Assembly (NCBI GenBank): GCA_022393335.1
Contig: JAJEKB010020889.1
Coordinates: 385,135 to 449,134 of the forward strand
Direction: 5' to 3'
Origin: Macrotrachela quadricornifera
Lineage: Eukaryota > Rotifera > Eurotatoria > Philodinida > Philodinidae
Length of the DNA stretch: 64,000 nt
Part shown: in pieces, positions 11,563-24,901 of the stretch
Layout: every line of letters starts with the position of its first letter
How positions within the stretch are numbered: position 1 is the first letter of the stretch
Notes under the pieces: generated by a model
Database searches by the model: none
What the model was told of the DNA's origin: nothing
What the model saw: only the letters and a program-made list of their open reading frames with translations
Position numbers and translations under genes: made by a program

Positions 11563-13182
11563 TTACAAGTTTTTCATTTTTTGTGCTTTTTCTGTAACAA
11601 TGATGGTACGAGAACGATAATAACAACAAGTAATCAATTTTTTTATGGCAATAAATGCTAATAACCAAATAGCATATACATCTAAATCGTAGTAAGCATA
11701 CCATGGATAGGAATTATTAATTGGTATAAATGTGTCACTTCCATATTCAGCAACAAGTTCAATCAAATCAACTGCACGTTCAACACCACCATGTATCTTC
11801 ATTATCTTCTGTATTCGTTTGATATTTTTCTGTTTAGAAGAATATTCTTCCTCATCTAACATTTTTTCAATAACTTCTTTTAATTGTTCAGATGTAAATT
11901 TTAATTTATCTAACCATTTACCAACACCAAAATCTTCGATACGTTGTGCCATATCAAGTTGATCACCAAATATTGGTATACAAATAATTGGTGTACCTAA
12001 CCAAATACTTTCATAAACACTATTTATACCACAATGAGAAATGAATAAATGTACATTTGAATGAGCTAGATAACCGAGTGTTGATGAGATCCATTTAACA
12101 ATTCGAATTGTTGATGGCAATACAGCTGGTAATAGATCACGTCGATCTAATTTCCATATAATACGAAATTTATCCAATGATCTTATAGCCAAGTAGATTT
12201 TTTCTATTTGTTTATCAGATATTGGAACAGCCGTACCAAAATTAATATAAATAATTGGTCGTAAATCAGACTCAATCCATTGTCGATCTTCATCCGATAA
12301 TTGTGTTAGATAATAATCTTGAGATAGATTGGTTGAAAGCATTGATCCAGTTAATTGAACATATGGTGGTAAATGTTGAGCATATTCAAGTCCAAATACG
12401 TTATTAACTAAAGTCATATGTGAATAATGACGTGACATAAGATGAATTGTATTATTTAAATGAAATTTTGTCTGTCTTATATTATTCCATGGTCGATCAA
12501 ATACAAAATAAATATAAAGAGTAGCAAAACAACGAACTATAGGTGAAATTGTACGCATTAATAGATTTGTTCCTATGGAATGAATACTTGATGGTTGATT
12601 TTGTCCATTTTTTGGATTATAATCAGATGATAAAATATCGTACCAACCTGTTGCTTGTAATAAATCAGCATTATTAACAATATAGGGTATATTAAAATGA
12701 TCCGCAATATCAGCTCCAGCATATGTGAAGAAATCAATTATAGCAATTATTGTTTCTTGTTTAGTTAATATATTCAATTCGATAACATTTAACATTTGTT
12801 CATACATGTTAGGATAAAGATGTAGTATTATCCATTTTATACCAATCACTCCACCTGACCGTATATTAGCTTCAGATGCCATTTTTTCCATCATTAAGAT
12901 GGATTCAGTTTCATTATAACAGTAACCAAGATCTAAGAATTTGATTGTTGTATTAAAACAAAATGTTTCAACATATTGTTTAACATTTGAACAACTGATT
13001 ACATAGATATTATACTCAAGATCATGACGTCGATATAATTCCTTTGCTTGACGTAGTAATGGATTTAAATGTCCAATAGCTGGAATTGATATAAAGAAAG
13101 CTGTCTTGGATTTTTCTTGAGAAAACGAACAATCATTTATTGATATTATCAATGAAATGATTAGAATTCCGAAATTAAACAT
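11563..13182 (-). CDS. UDP-glucuronosyl/UDP-glycosyltransferase (GT1), membrane-anchored
   Basis: A single-exon, 539-residue protein, the normal length for animal UGTs. Residues 1-22 form a cleavable-looking signal peptide, followed by the N-terminal GT1 motif FISIPAIGHLNPLLRQAKEL (about 29-48). The UDP-sugar donor site is present near 365-420: WISSTLGYLAHSNVHLFISH, then HCGINSVYES and GTPIICIPIFGDQLDMAQ. A hydrophobic span near 505-525 (VYAIWLLAFIAI) followed by basic residues fits the C-terminal ER anchor with short cytosolic tail. Family members transfer sugar or glucuronate from UDP donors to small lipophilic acceptors in the ER lumen; the acceptor cannot be told here. It lies between the two large defence-like genes, with no shared promoter evident. 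Confidence 0.9.
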   Translation of the reverse strand: MFNFGILIISLIISINDCSFSQEKSKTAFFISIPAIGHLNPLLRQAKELYRRHDLEYNIYVISCSNVKQYVETFCFNTTIKFLDLGYCYNETESILMMEKMASEANIRSGGVIGIKWIILHLYPNMYEQMLNVIELNILTKQETIIAIIDFFTYAGADIADHFNIPYIVNNADLLQATGWYDILSSDYNPKNGQNQPSSIHSIGTNLLMRTISPIVRCFATLYIYFVFDRPWNNIRQTKFHLNNTIHLMSRHYSHMTLVNNVFGLEYAQHLPPYVQLTGSMLSTNLSQDYYLTQLSDEDRQWIESDLRPIIYINFGTAVPISDKQIEKIYLAIRSLDKFRIIWKLDRRDLLPAVLPSTIRIVKWISSTLGYLAHSNVHLFISHCGINSVYESIWLGTPIICIPIFGDQLDMAQRIEDFGVGKWLDKLKFTSEQLKEVIEKMLDEEEYSSKQKNIKRIQKIMKIHGGVERAVDLIELVAEYGSDTFIPINNSYPWYAYYDLDVYAIWLLAFIAIKKLITCCYYRSRTIIVTEKAQKMKNL

Positions 13183-15846
13183 TACTCTGAAAAAGAAAGA
13201 TTAAATACTATCAGATATATTAAATGATTAACTTCACTGAACATAATAGTGAGACGAAATTCTATTGACATTTGATTGTATTTCTGAAGATAAACTATAC
13301 GTAAAGAGTATGCTATTAAGACTTAACATGCATCTTCAAATTGATTTCTTCGTAGAAAATATTTGAGTTAGATTTCCTTTACATCTTTTAAAAGACTGAC
13401 AAAAAATCAAAACTTTTATTGAGTAACCATAAATTTTCTACCTTAGATGACAAATAAAAAAAGATAGAAATCAGTTGTTGAGAATCATAGAGAAGATACT
13501 TCTAATTGATGATATTTTATCAAATTACAAAATTACGTATCTAAAGTCTGAGGGATATAAGCTGTAAAACAGAAATATTACGATCGGTGCTAGTATCTTT
13601 TACTACATGACTATGAGCAAAAATGAATAAAAGAAGAATATACAGTAGAAAAGAACAGTCATCGGTTAAAAAAAGAGAAAGCGTGCGTGTATAACTTTGT
13701 ATTTTTTATCACATTCTATTACGTTATTACTATCGTATTCTGTTTTTCCCATCCATTTTCTTTTTCTCTCAATAGAGTACACCCTGATCGTCAATTTTTT
13801 ACTTTCTTGTTGTTTTTTTTTCTTTGTAAATATACATAATAGGTGGGATGGGATAAATCCAGAAAATAATACTTTGAAAGCGAACAACTTACAAGTGATA
13901 TGAGAGACAATCTAATTTGTTGGGACACATCTGTAAAAATAAATGGAACAAAGAAAATCAATCCATGTAAATCTATATTGCTTCATAGTTTGAATTTGTT
14001 TCTCATATTCACTTAGTAAACGATGATCATATTACTGAAATCGAACTTATTTCTTGGACTAGTCATATACAGGTATAGTTAGAGACCACTGCTTGAGAAA
14101 ACAATGATGATATTGTTTTTTGAATTGTTGTCTAGTAATCGATAGGACATTCTGAGTATGATTTATCTTAGCGATTGTAGATCTACATCTGGTTCAATTA
14201 TATTTAAAAGACTCAGCCTTGGATAGACCAGGACAAGATGATGATTAGAGAGAATGAGTTTTGTCGACGTGGAGATAAGATCATTTCTCTTTGGCTTGAC
14301 CATAATAATAGTCAAAATACAATTTAGAAAATGTAGTGTTTACTGCAAAAATATATAAGAGTTTGATTAAAAATGTTTTCTTTTGAAAGTCACGGAAATC
14401 TTAGAATAAGAGATCCCAAAGAATCCTTCCACAACTTTTTTCAATTTAGAAAAAATTTCTGTAGTTGAATAGGTTATCTTTTATTTGTCCAATCTGGATT
14501 TTATTAAAGGATGAGTCAATAGTCGGATATTAACTTTGTTTGTATTCCCATTTCGCTGCGAAATATTGTTCAAGTCTAATTTCTTTTTCATTAGAATGCG
14601 GCAAAAACGGCGATCGATCGCCCTCAATGGAGAAGGTTTAAACTTACTAAAATAAAGAAAACTCTTTGTACAACCAAAAACACACTGCCGATACATTATC
14701 ACTCATGTTCCAAATTCTGAGATGGTTTGTTTAATTGTGATAAAAATCGTATTTTTTATTTAAAAAAACAAGCGTAGTTTTTGATGTGGTTGAATTATGA
14801 TAGTAATCCTGATATACTTCGATGGTAAAACTATCTCTGAACTATTAGCGAGGTTGAAAACAAAATAAGTTTCCACCGTTATAAATGAAAGTTTGAAGGT
14901 CACAAATCTATCCCATTATAACGTCAAAAGAGATGCAATTTCGTAACAAATAGTGTGAGCAATTTTTCTATGCGTTTACTTCAGGATTGCCGCCTCTTCT
15001 ACTTTTTAAAAACGGTTTTCTTTTAATAATGTACATCAACAATCTTGTAATCTACTACATGATTGTATTAAACATACGAGAAATAACGCTACCCTAATTT
15101 GCTCATCACTGCTCTAACTGTGAACCTTCGTTCTTGATTATTTTTATGGTTCGTCTCGACTCTTCATTACTTACTTTTTGCTTTCTTTCTAGAGTTCAAA
15201 ACCTTATATAAGAGTTCTAATGAACGAACAGATAAGCGCTAAAGAATACAAGTACTTAGCCCTCGTGAAAACCCATAATTTAATCAGATATAAAAGGAAG
15301 AAAGAACGGGGGACGATAAGAAGCAAAATTGGCCCCCTGTTCAAAATCATTTTTATCCTTCTTGAAATATCACAAAAGGCCTCAAAAATTATTTTTTAGT
15401 CAATTGAAACATTTTCGTTTGATTTCGGCTGTGCACGACGGACTGAAAAATCGATGTTGCCTAGCTCCTAAAGGACCATAGTATATGCCGTTCATATGAG
15501 AAGTTTTGTGCTTTCAGTTTGATTTATAGAGTCCTACTCTAGTATCAATGTACTGGTATTCAATAAAAACAGTGATGCTAGCGGATTGTTTCATTCTTAT
15601 TCCTTTACTTACAGATTTTCGAAAGATAGAATTTTTTATTACTGTTCTAAAAAACGTTGTAGGTCATGTATTTGAACTGTCAAAGTATTTATCACATGAC
15701 TATACTTCACGAAAACTAATACACATTTGAAAAATATATGATAAATGTGGTTTTATTTCGAAAGAGAAAATCATCATGATGACATTTATGAAATATTTAA
15801 ATAATCGATAAAATTTCTAGAATAATAATACGAAGATAATATCATT
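13183..15846. other. Intergenic, nothing recognised
   Basis: AT-rich DNA between the UGT and the VLIG-like gene. Overlapping ORFs at 13666-13903 and 14481-14702 are low-complexity or random in composition. No RNA gene or clear repeat was seen. Confidence 0.5.
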
Positions 15847-18800
15847 TTATTTTCGAGCAATCTCAGCATAAACATGAACAAAATTCGCAGAATCGTTCAA
15901 TTGTTTAAATTTACCATTCATTTTATTATTTATTTGTTCTAAAACATTCATACTTGTATTGCCTAGTGCTACAGTCCAAAACTGATCAATCATATGTTGC
16001 ATAGATGATAATGTTTCCATTTGAGAATAAGGATAATTAGCTTGTCCATCGCTCATAAAGATAATGATATAATCCAACTGTCCAGAATAATTATTTACTG
16101 AATTATGAGAATGTGTGCTTTGAATCGTTTTAATCGCGAGATCGAATGCATTGCTAAAATCTGTTCCACCACTTGTACATACTATTGTATTTGTATCGAT
16201 TGATTTTATATCTTCATCGATATAAGCATATTTGGCATGGTTATCAAATACAATAATAGTCATACGATCTAATGAACCAGAATCTATACGAATTCTAATG
16301 AATTCATTCACACCCTCAATTAAATTTCTCCAGGGCTCACCCTTCATTGATCCGGATGCATCGAGCAGTAATATGTAATGAAATGGTTTTGCAACAGCTT
16401 GAGCTGTATTTTCTGTTACAAACTTCATATCATACTTATCGCATAGACGTTGACCAATTCTACCCCATACATTAAGAAATTTACCACGTAATTTAAATAA
16501 TTCATCTGGCGTAATTAAATTGCCAAAATCCCAATCAGGATAATGAGCTTTAAATTCTGACCATTTTTTCTTAGTACCTTGAACTACAATAGGTTTGTCA
16601 TCTGTCATTTGTTCACATTGAAATAATGATGCTTCATCTGAAATTTCGAATTTAAAACCAGCCATAGCTCGTAATTGATGACCAGTTTGACAACAATGAC
16701 GATTATCTTCATCGCCTATAAATTCATAAATATTTTTAAAAGTTTTAAAGAGAATTTTGTTCTTTTGAATTATTTTCATCTTCTATGTTGTGAGCAAATA
16801 AGGGAAAAAAAATGTAGTACGTTTCGATTCCGAATTTAGTTATAATGTAAAAAACTAGAATATTGGAATTTTCGTCTCAAAACAAAAGTAACTATAGACA
16901 ATCCATTCATTAATCATATTTTAAATACGAGAGATTCACAAAAATCATTTTTTATACATTAGTTTGATAAAAGAACTTAGTATAAATATTTAAGAATACC
17001 TGCATTAGATTTAATTAAAGTATGATCAACATCACAAGGTCGTTGACAACATGGACACTTTGAAGTACATCCACGAACTTTATCTAATAATTTATTATAA
17101 GATTGATCTTTATCATAATTTTTAAATGTAGTTGGAATTTTATCATATGCATCTAAAATTGTTTCTTTAACATTTATAATACTTTCAAGAAAAACATGTA
17201 GATTTTTTATTGAGACGACTGCTGTTCGATTTCTTTTTCTATTTGAATTGTCAATAGGTTTCATTCCATTTATGAGGTTAGCTAATTGTGGAGTTGGTAT
17301 TGGTAATTTTTCGAATAATCTCAGTCCTTTAGCATTTAATGTGTAATTTTCATTAAAAACAGTATATGATGTTCCTGCTTCTATTTTATTTCCAGATAAA
17401 TAAGCATAAAGTAATAAAACCATACATTCACCTTTGTTTGTTAAATTGTCTAATGCAAAACCACCTGATGCTGAGAATATATCATCAATATATTGTATAG
17501 ATGAACCTTCATTTGCAAGTGAACAAAGAATAAATTCAATTCGATTAAAAAATTCAATTAAAATATTCTTCCATTGATTTTTTTCTTTTTCTAATTGTTG
17601 ATTTATTGTTTTCTCAACTTCTTTCCATAATATTTGAAATTCTTCTATAATAATATCTGTTGGTGTATCAATATAACGAAATAACCAATCATGTTCATCT
17701 GCTGCAGCATGTAATTTTCCATCACAAATTATTTGAATTTGTTTTCAATTAAAATTTTGTTGTGTTTCAATAATACGCGTTATTATCATTTGTGCATCAC
17801 GTTTTAAATTTGATTGTACAGCATTTTTAACTTTATTTGCAAAAATTTCTGCACCTTCATTATCACATTGTGCATTAGGTACGATCATACTAATAAAATA
17901 GTTTAATAATGATCGTTCTTCTTTCTTTAATGTTGAAATTTGTTGTTTAAAGTGATGTTTTTGTTCACCATAATAGTATATTGTTAGTAATATAAGTATG
18001 AATGTATGAATAAATGATTTTATTTGTTTTGATAAAACCCATTTGAAAACATTTAATTCAAGATTTGCTTCATTTATAATAGTGTTAATTAAACCTACGA
18101 TTTTTTGAATTAAATCAACTTCGATTGGTCGATGATCGGTACCATTGCCATCAATAATTGCTATTATTTCATTCAAAATTTTATCAAATAGTGCGGATAT
18201 ACATAATATATTTGATTTATCATTTGGTGAATGATCCATCTCATGACGAATTGTTCGGTGAACATCAACTATATAATCATATTGTAATGGAATTGGATTC
18301 ATTTTTATCTGATCAACAAAATTTGTGTTTGTTGGTTCGGGGAGTAAAAACTTAGTGAAAGTATCATAACCTTTTCTCAACAAATCTACGGCTGAATATT
18401 GCTGAGTTTGTCTTCTGCGTGATCGACTAACTCGCTCATCTTCATGTATTAACGATTGGTTTTGATTATTCTGGTGCGTACTACAAGCTATGGTTACATA
18501 TCGATCCTCTAAGCTTGGTTTATTTAGATATTTAAAATTGTTGACTGTAGCTAACGTATAAACAGTGTGTGTATTAGATGAAGACCAGCGTTGCTCTAAG
18601 ATACTTTGCCGCTGTTGATATGCATCTTTAGAAAAACGTGTCTTTATTAAATTAATTATGCGTGTCATATCTGATTGTTCACCTAAGCCAGTAATAAATG
18701 TCAATCTATTTAATATATGTTCGTGAGATGGTAGACATTGTTTTTCAAAAATATTATAATTTCCATAAACAAACTTAATAGCTTGTTTCAAACGTTCTTG

Positions 18801-21800
18801 TGGATCAAAACTTTTATTAATTAATTCTAATTTTTTATTCCACATTATATCAAATTCTTTCGTAGCATTTTCTTTTGTCATTGTTATTCCTCTATTAATT
18901 ATATCATCAATTAATTTTCTAAGTTCATCAGAACCATCTCGTACTAATATTTCCATTTGTTTTTGATCATGTGCTTGTAAAGCTGCTGTACACCATGCAT
19001 TACTAATTTCTGTTACTTGTCGTTTTAAAAATTGTTTAGATCTATCTCTAATACGTTCCGATGCATTAGTAGCTTTAAAAATAATTTTTAAATCATTATC
19101 TAAATTATTTTGATGTACATCAAATTTAGCTTGAAATTGATTTCGTATTTCATTTTCTGTTAATTCATATAAATCATTAATTGTTTTTTTTCTATAATCA
19201 GCTGATAATGTATTTGATATAAGTTCCCCGATATGTTGCCGTATTCGATCATCTTGTCGACGTTCATTTATATCTTTAAAATAAGTTAAATCTGGAAATT
19301 TTTGTAAAGTATCAAATACTGTAAGAGCTATTCGAAGCCATTCAGATGGATTTGATATTGTTTGATCAGATCTTTTATAAGATATTTTTGCTGATTCAAG
19401 AATTTTTTTACATAATTGTTGTGTTTGTTGAATAAAATCTGCTTCTGTACGTATACAACATGAACTTTGAGGATCATTTGATATACGTTCTTTTTTAAAT
19501 GCAGATGGTAATGTATGAAATGTATTTGTATTAATATCAATAACTTCAGCTAATTCTTTTTCTTTAAAATCTCGAATAATTTTTTCAATAGCTTCAGTAT
19601 GATTTTTTAAATTCGGATCAGCTTTTTGATTTAAAACAAAATGTAAAATTGGTTGATTAATTTTATTAACACCAATTTGTTTTAAAGAATCAACACATAA
19701 TGTTAACATATCTTTTAATGTTTCATTAACATCACCCATCATATTAACAATAACTAAATGTGATACAGCTAAACAGAATAAAACTAAACGTCTATCATAT
19801 TCATGATCACTTTTTTCAATTGATAAAAGACCTTCTGTATCAATTAACATAATATAATCAATATTTGATAATTTCGATATAAAATCTTTAGATAAAATAT
19901 TTGAATTATTTTTATTTAATTTATCTATTTTAATAAGAGAACCATAGATACCTCGTGTACAACGACCTTCTCTAACATCAAATAATGTACCAAACATATA
20001 ATTTAATAATGTACTTTTTCCACTATTTTGTGGACCAACAATACTTATTACTAATATTTTTTGTGATTCAAATTTTTTTAATATATCAGTTAAAAATTGA
20101 TGTTGAAAATGTAAATTATCTCCATCAATTATTTCAAATGGAAAACCTGATTCAATAAATTTATGATAAGATTTAAAAATAAAATTTTGTTTATGATTTG
20201 TTGTATGATTTGAACAAATAATTGCATTACGCCAAAGCACTTCTAATGATAAAAAAGCATTTGTAATTGTTAAATTTCCAGCTATTTTATCAGTACCTAT
20301 AGCTAATAATTGAGATTTTAATTCTGTTGATAATAAATCCAAACTCATTAGCATATTATTAGATTCCAATATTTCAATAAATAAATCAAATACATCTCCA
20401 TTAGGAATTAGTGAACGTTTTTTAGTAATTGGATCTAATTCATTTTCGAGTTTATTTAATTTACTATAAATATCAAACATATTTTCCGTTTCTGGAGTAT
20501 AAAAATCTAATTTTTTTAATTGTTGACGTAGTTTACATAATTCTTGAAATTTAATATAAAATGGAAAATTTTTTTGATTTAATGAATCATCTCTTTGTGA
20601 TAAGAGTTTTTTAAGTGGTTCAATAATTTTATTCAATCGTTCTAAATATTGAACATAATCTTTTGTCATTAAATTTTTTAGATTTGATATAATTTCATGT
20701 TTATTATTATTTATTTGTACTTCAATTTTAATGTTTTCTAATAATTCTTCACGTATTTTTTTAATAGCAAAATTAGTATTTCGATCATTTGTATTGGAAA
20801 TATTTATTAATGGATAAATATGAAATTTTTCTGGAATATTTATTTGATATTGTTTAAATAAATCATAGATTAAAGATGAACAATCATGATAATGATTAAC
20901 TAATGTATCACGTATGATAATCATTTGAAATTTATCTTTTGGTAAAATGTTTAGATATTCGATTAGATTTTGTGGATTATGATCTAAATATGTTTTATCA
21001 ATTTGTATTAAAAATCCATTAAATAATGATTGAATTTTATTTAATAATTCTAGATTAATTATTCCATGAGTATCAGCTATATTTAATATTCGTTCAGGAT
21101 TAAATGAATAACCAAAATCAATATCAATTGTTTGTTTAAAATAAATACTATCAATTGTTTGTTCAAATGTTGATTGAAATAATTGATTTAATAATGTTGA
21201 TTTACCTTTACATGGTCCAATACCAAATGATAAAATTGTTGGTCTTGTATAATTCCATACATGAATTATAGAAGATAGAAATTCATATTGTTGATTTTGA
21301 TTATTTAAATTAATATTTGGAAAAATTAATGGAACAGGATTACGTTTACTTAGAAGAGACATTATTATTCGACGTAAAAATATATCAGAATTCATAAATA
21401 ATACATGTAATAACATTCGTAAACTTATATTTATTCGTTGTGTTGAAGAATGTTCAGGTAATTGTTGATATTTATATGTAAGTGAATTGAAAAATTCATC
21501 TAAATTTTGTTGACGTTTTAATAAATACATAATTGGTGTTAAACAATTTTCTATAAAATATGGAAAACTGTATCGTTTTAAAACGAATTTATCAATCAAA
21601 TCTTTTGTTATATCATCGAATGTTTGATCAATATATTTTAATTCACCAGCTTTTATTAAATTTTCTAAGTATAACATGTTTGACTGAGAATGTTTACAAT
21701 TTCGAATAATAGATAGTTCTTTTTCGTTCTGATGATAATTAGGTTGATATTCACATTCCATTGGTATGCTCATATCAATTACATGTACATCTGATACATT

Positions 21801-22859
21801 GTCTACATTTGAGGTTGTTGTTTTCGAATTGTTTACAGATTTTCTTGATAGATCTTCATCTAAATAGCAAAAAATATATGATTGAGAAGAATGAATAATT
21901 AGATAACCTTTTTCGTTGAGATGATCATATTGACTTGTCATTTTTTTCGTGCAAATTAATTCTGATTGTATATCATCTTCTTCCATATGTTCGGCTTTTC
22001 TTTTATATGTTCGTTGTTGTGATTGAAAAGAATCAATAGTTTGTACTAATTTTTCGTAATAATTTGATAGTATTTTCTTTTTAATAGCCTGTATACCCAT
22101 TGACCAACCATGTTCAGTAACATTATCTAAGGCTAAATCGTATAAATTTTGTTTATTTTTAATATTATTTTGTTGTAAAAATAAAAATAAATGTTCTTGA
22201 AAATATTCACGTAATGCTTTGAATAATGATGATTGTTTATCATTTATTTGTTCATTGAGTACATCTTCAATAATGTAATTAGCATAGCTTGCTATTGACC
22301 GTATACCATTATTTGTTATTGTATACCATAGATCATTGAATATATTACTTTGAGACAAACAATTATCATTGATACCTTCAAATAAAAGTTGTAAAACAAT
22401 TGATAGTATTGAACAGTCTTTCAAATATGTGTTGCCATATTCTGCTGTACGTTTTAAAACACGATCATATAGATCATGATTTTCTCCATTTTGATATTGT
22501 TTTAGAAATAAAATAAACCATTCTTTAGAACCACCATATTGTGTTTCCCATTTTTGTTGAAAATACATTTTTAACAATTCTAATAATTTGCTGTTATTAT
22601 TGTCCATTTCTTTCGTATATATTTCTGTATTAATATTTTCTTGATAAGCAATTAATGATTGTCGACCTTTTTCTAACAAACTATTAACAATTTCATCTCT
22701 ATTTTCACTACCATTTAATTGAAGAATTTCAATGATCCGATCAGGAATTGGTTTAATCATATCGCCATCGATAGCAATATTGTTTTGATTATCATCGATA
22801 TGCTTTAGATTTTCATCCAAATCAGAGTCCATTTTCGACAAATCGATAAAGTCTGCCAT
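15847..22859 (-). CDS. Very large VLIG/GVIN-like GTPase with C-terminal von Willebrand A domain; one in-frame TGA
   Basis: Open from the ATG at 22859 to a TGA at 17745-17747, then open in the same frame to 17000, spliced to 16715-15847. The whole is about 2242 codons including the TGA. Residues 1-540 are helical and unassigned. A first P-loop GPCKGKSTLLN (~548) with ADTHG is degenerate; a second GTPase module has GPQNSGKSTLLNYMFG (~942), LIDTEG and NQKAD, the VLIG/GVIN (interferon-inducible very large GTPase) pattern. A long helical stalk follows, then a Cys/His cluster GCTSKCPCCQRPCDVDH (~1934-1950) continuing across the intron as RHCCQTGH, then a vWA domain with MIDAS DASGSM at ~2072. Vertebrate relatives are dynamin-like immune GTPases; vWA domains bind partners through a metal ion. 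Very AT-rich codon use. The TGA may be a nonsense mutation, a sequencing error or an allele. Confidence 0.85.
16716..16999 (-). other. Intron of the VLIG/vWA gene
   Basis: On the minus strand, donor GCAG|GTATTC after 17000 and acceptor TTTATAG|GC before 16715. Both sides are phase 1 and make a GGC glycine codon. Splicing unites the two halves of the Cys/His cluster (SNAG-DEDNRHCC), which a stop just downstream of the donor would otherwise cut off. The ATG at 16779 is intronic. Confidence 0.75.
17745..17747 (-). other. In-frame TGA inside the VLIG/vWA reading frame
   Basis: The codon follows QQNFN and is followed by 248 further open codons in the same frame (KQIQIICDGKLHAAADEHDW...), through the Cys/His cluster. 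No GT..AG intron that removes it is apparent. The following bases (AAA) are not a known strong readthrough context. Other genes here end at TGA, so code reassignment is not supported. Confidence 0.8.
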
Positions 22860-24329
22860 TGAAATGCACTTTTATACTTTGAATTCGAACTTTTTAATAG
22901 TTTATATTCTAAAACAATTTCAAAAGTATTAGAGCTAATATACCTTTTTTATTATATAAATTATTTAAGAAGATAACTAATGTAACATGAATATTTTTAA
23001 TGCTCAACGCTTTATCTATTTATTCAATTACTTATTTCAATAAGCGAACGTGGTACAATAGTCAGTGTTTATGCATATTTGAGCTTTGTGAATGTCTTAC
23101 ATAGGACGATTTGAATACTCAAATGAAATAGTGAATGTATTACATTTTTTCTGACCAGAACTTGGCTATCAATAATGTTGTTTGATATTAAAGCACTCAA
23201 GTACTGAATCATGTACAAATTCTCGGCAATACAATCTAATATTTTCCTCTAGAGTATATTAATTCTATCGATTTCTAAAAGATGAATTATCAACAGTTTC
23301 ATGTTGTATTTTAAATTGATTAATATAAAATTACTTTGTTTTCTTTTTAATATCATAGAAATGATAAAGTCGTTGTATCGTATGTGTAAAACGAAGCACA
23401 TATAGTGCATAAATGGTCTGACTCTCGCTATTACATAAAACCGTCTCATATCGCGATTTGAAACAGTTTCTCATAGATCACCTGAACTTCTTCAAAGGTC
23501 AGATGGGTTGCCTTTCGAGAGACTGCAGCGAACTTTTATAAGTTTCATTCTAAATATCTTAAGTCACTTTTCAGTGACTAAAACCTAAAAAATATTTTAT
23601 AAAAATATCTTCAAAATACGAGAGCACGGCATCTTTTTCTCCGTGAGCAATCGATCCTCCTCTCAATAGAAACACTGAAGGCGAGGGATATATTTTTTAA
23701 CAATGTAACAAAAATCCAAATAAATGTTTTTTTTAAGCAAAAAATCACATTGAAAACTTAGTAACTTTTGATAGCAGACGTTGTAATAAATCTCAAACTA
23801 TGTCTGTAGTTATACCTGACAGCGCCATAAAAACCAGGCGGACGAACAAAATCTGGTGATGTTTTATTTTTCTTGTTCTCATGAAGCATAATACATAAAA
23901 CAATAAACATTTTTATGATCTGTTTTACGAAAAGCAGATAACAAAATACTATAAAGATATATAAATGTATTTTTCTTTGTTCCTATCTTTTTTGATTTTC
24001 GCTATTATATACACATAAAGGACTTATGCTTTTTTCAGCGTAAATTAGTGCATTAGTGAGTTGTGTATATGTGTTTCTGCCCAAATATGAAGAAATAAAA
24101 CTAAATTATAATTCGTTCTTAACAGACGCAACAAATTTTAAAATATATACGAAAATTATTCATTGTTTCGCTTTATCTTTAAAGAGAAATGAGGTAGTAA
24201 AAAAAATAATTTTCATTGATGTCTACAATTGAGTACATGCAGAACATAATGAAATAGGAGTCAATTATGGTCACATGAAGTGAACCGAAGTAGATTTCAC
24301 AATCTATATTTTATCATTTTTAATTTATA
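22860..24329. other. Intergenic upstream of the VLIG-like gene
   Basis: Holds the presumed promoter of the minus-strand GTPase gene, but no box could be picked out from the AT-rich background. No gene recognised; the ORF at 23249-23449 looks random. Confidence 0.45.
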
Positions 24330-24655
24330 AGCAGAGACCTATGAAACAAGCGCTACCTAGTGATGGCACCCCAAATTTCTTAAGAAATACTTGGTGGTCG
24401 CACATGTAACATTTTGAGAACTATCTAATGATGGTATGTTCTACTTTTTAGGTCGTACCTAGACACAGTATCTGTAACTTTGACAGTGCTAACTAGGTAT
24501 GATAACTACAGCTTTTGAAGCCTCACTTGAGCATAATATCTGTGATTTTTGGAGCCCGACTTTGGTGTGCTACCTGCAACTTTTTAAACGTTATTTAGGT
24601 CTGGTATCTATAGCGTTTCAAACCTTATTTATGTATACTACCTATGAGTTTATAT
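24330..24655. repeat. Degenerate tandem array (~55-60 bp unit)
   Basis: Phrases such as GGTATCTGTAACTTT, TAATATCTGTGATTTTTGGA and GCTACCTGCAACTTTTTAA recur at roughly 55-60 base steps with much divergence. The array at 30765-31050 looks related, in the opposite orientation. Confidence 0.45.
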
Positions 24656-24901
24656 AGATAATTCAACGATCACGTCTGCGATCGAATACAAGTAATGGAG
24701 AAAGAGATATCTTGTGGCTTTAAATATACTTTGAGATTCAAATGAAAAGTTTTATATAATCTGTTACAAGTTCAGATCTGCCTTCCGATTCTAAGAAATT
24801 TGCTAGGTAATTGCGAAATTCGAGTTCTGTTTTGCAACTGCTAGAATGACCAGATCTGAAGAGTGGCCTAGAAGTCGTGAAAATGGCTGATTTTTTCCTA
24901 C

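Noticed and set aside
13666..13903. Overlapping ORFs on both strands
   Set aside because: Driven by homopolymer and AT-rich sequence; no conserved features.
17745..17747. TGA as a selenocysteine codon or sign of a variant genetic code
   Set aside because: No nearby cysteine-rich redox context, no SECIS-like hairpin could be picked out, and other genes here end with TGA.
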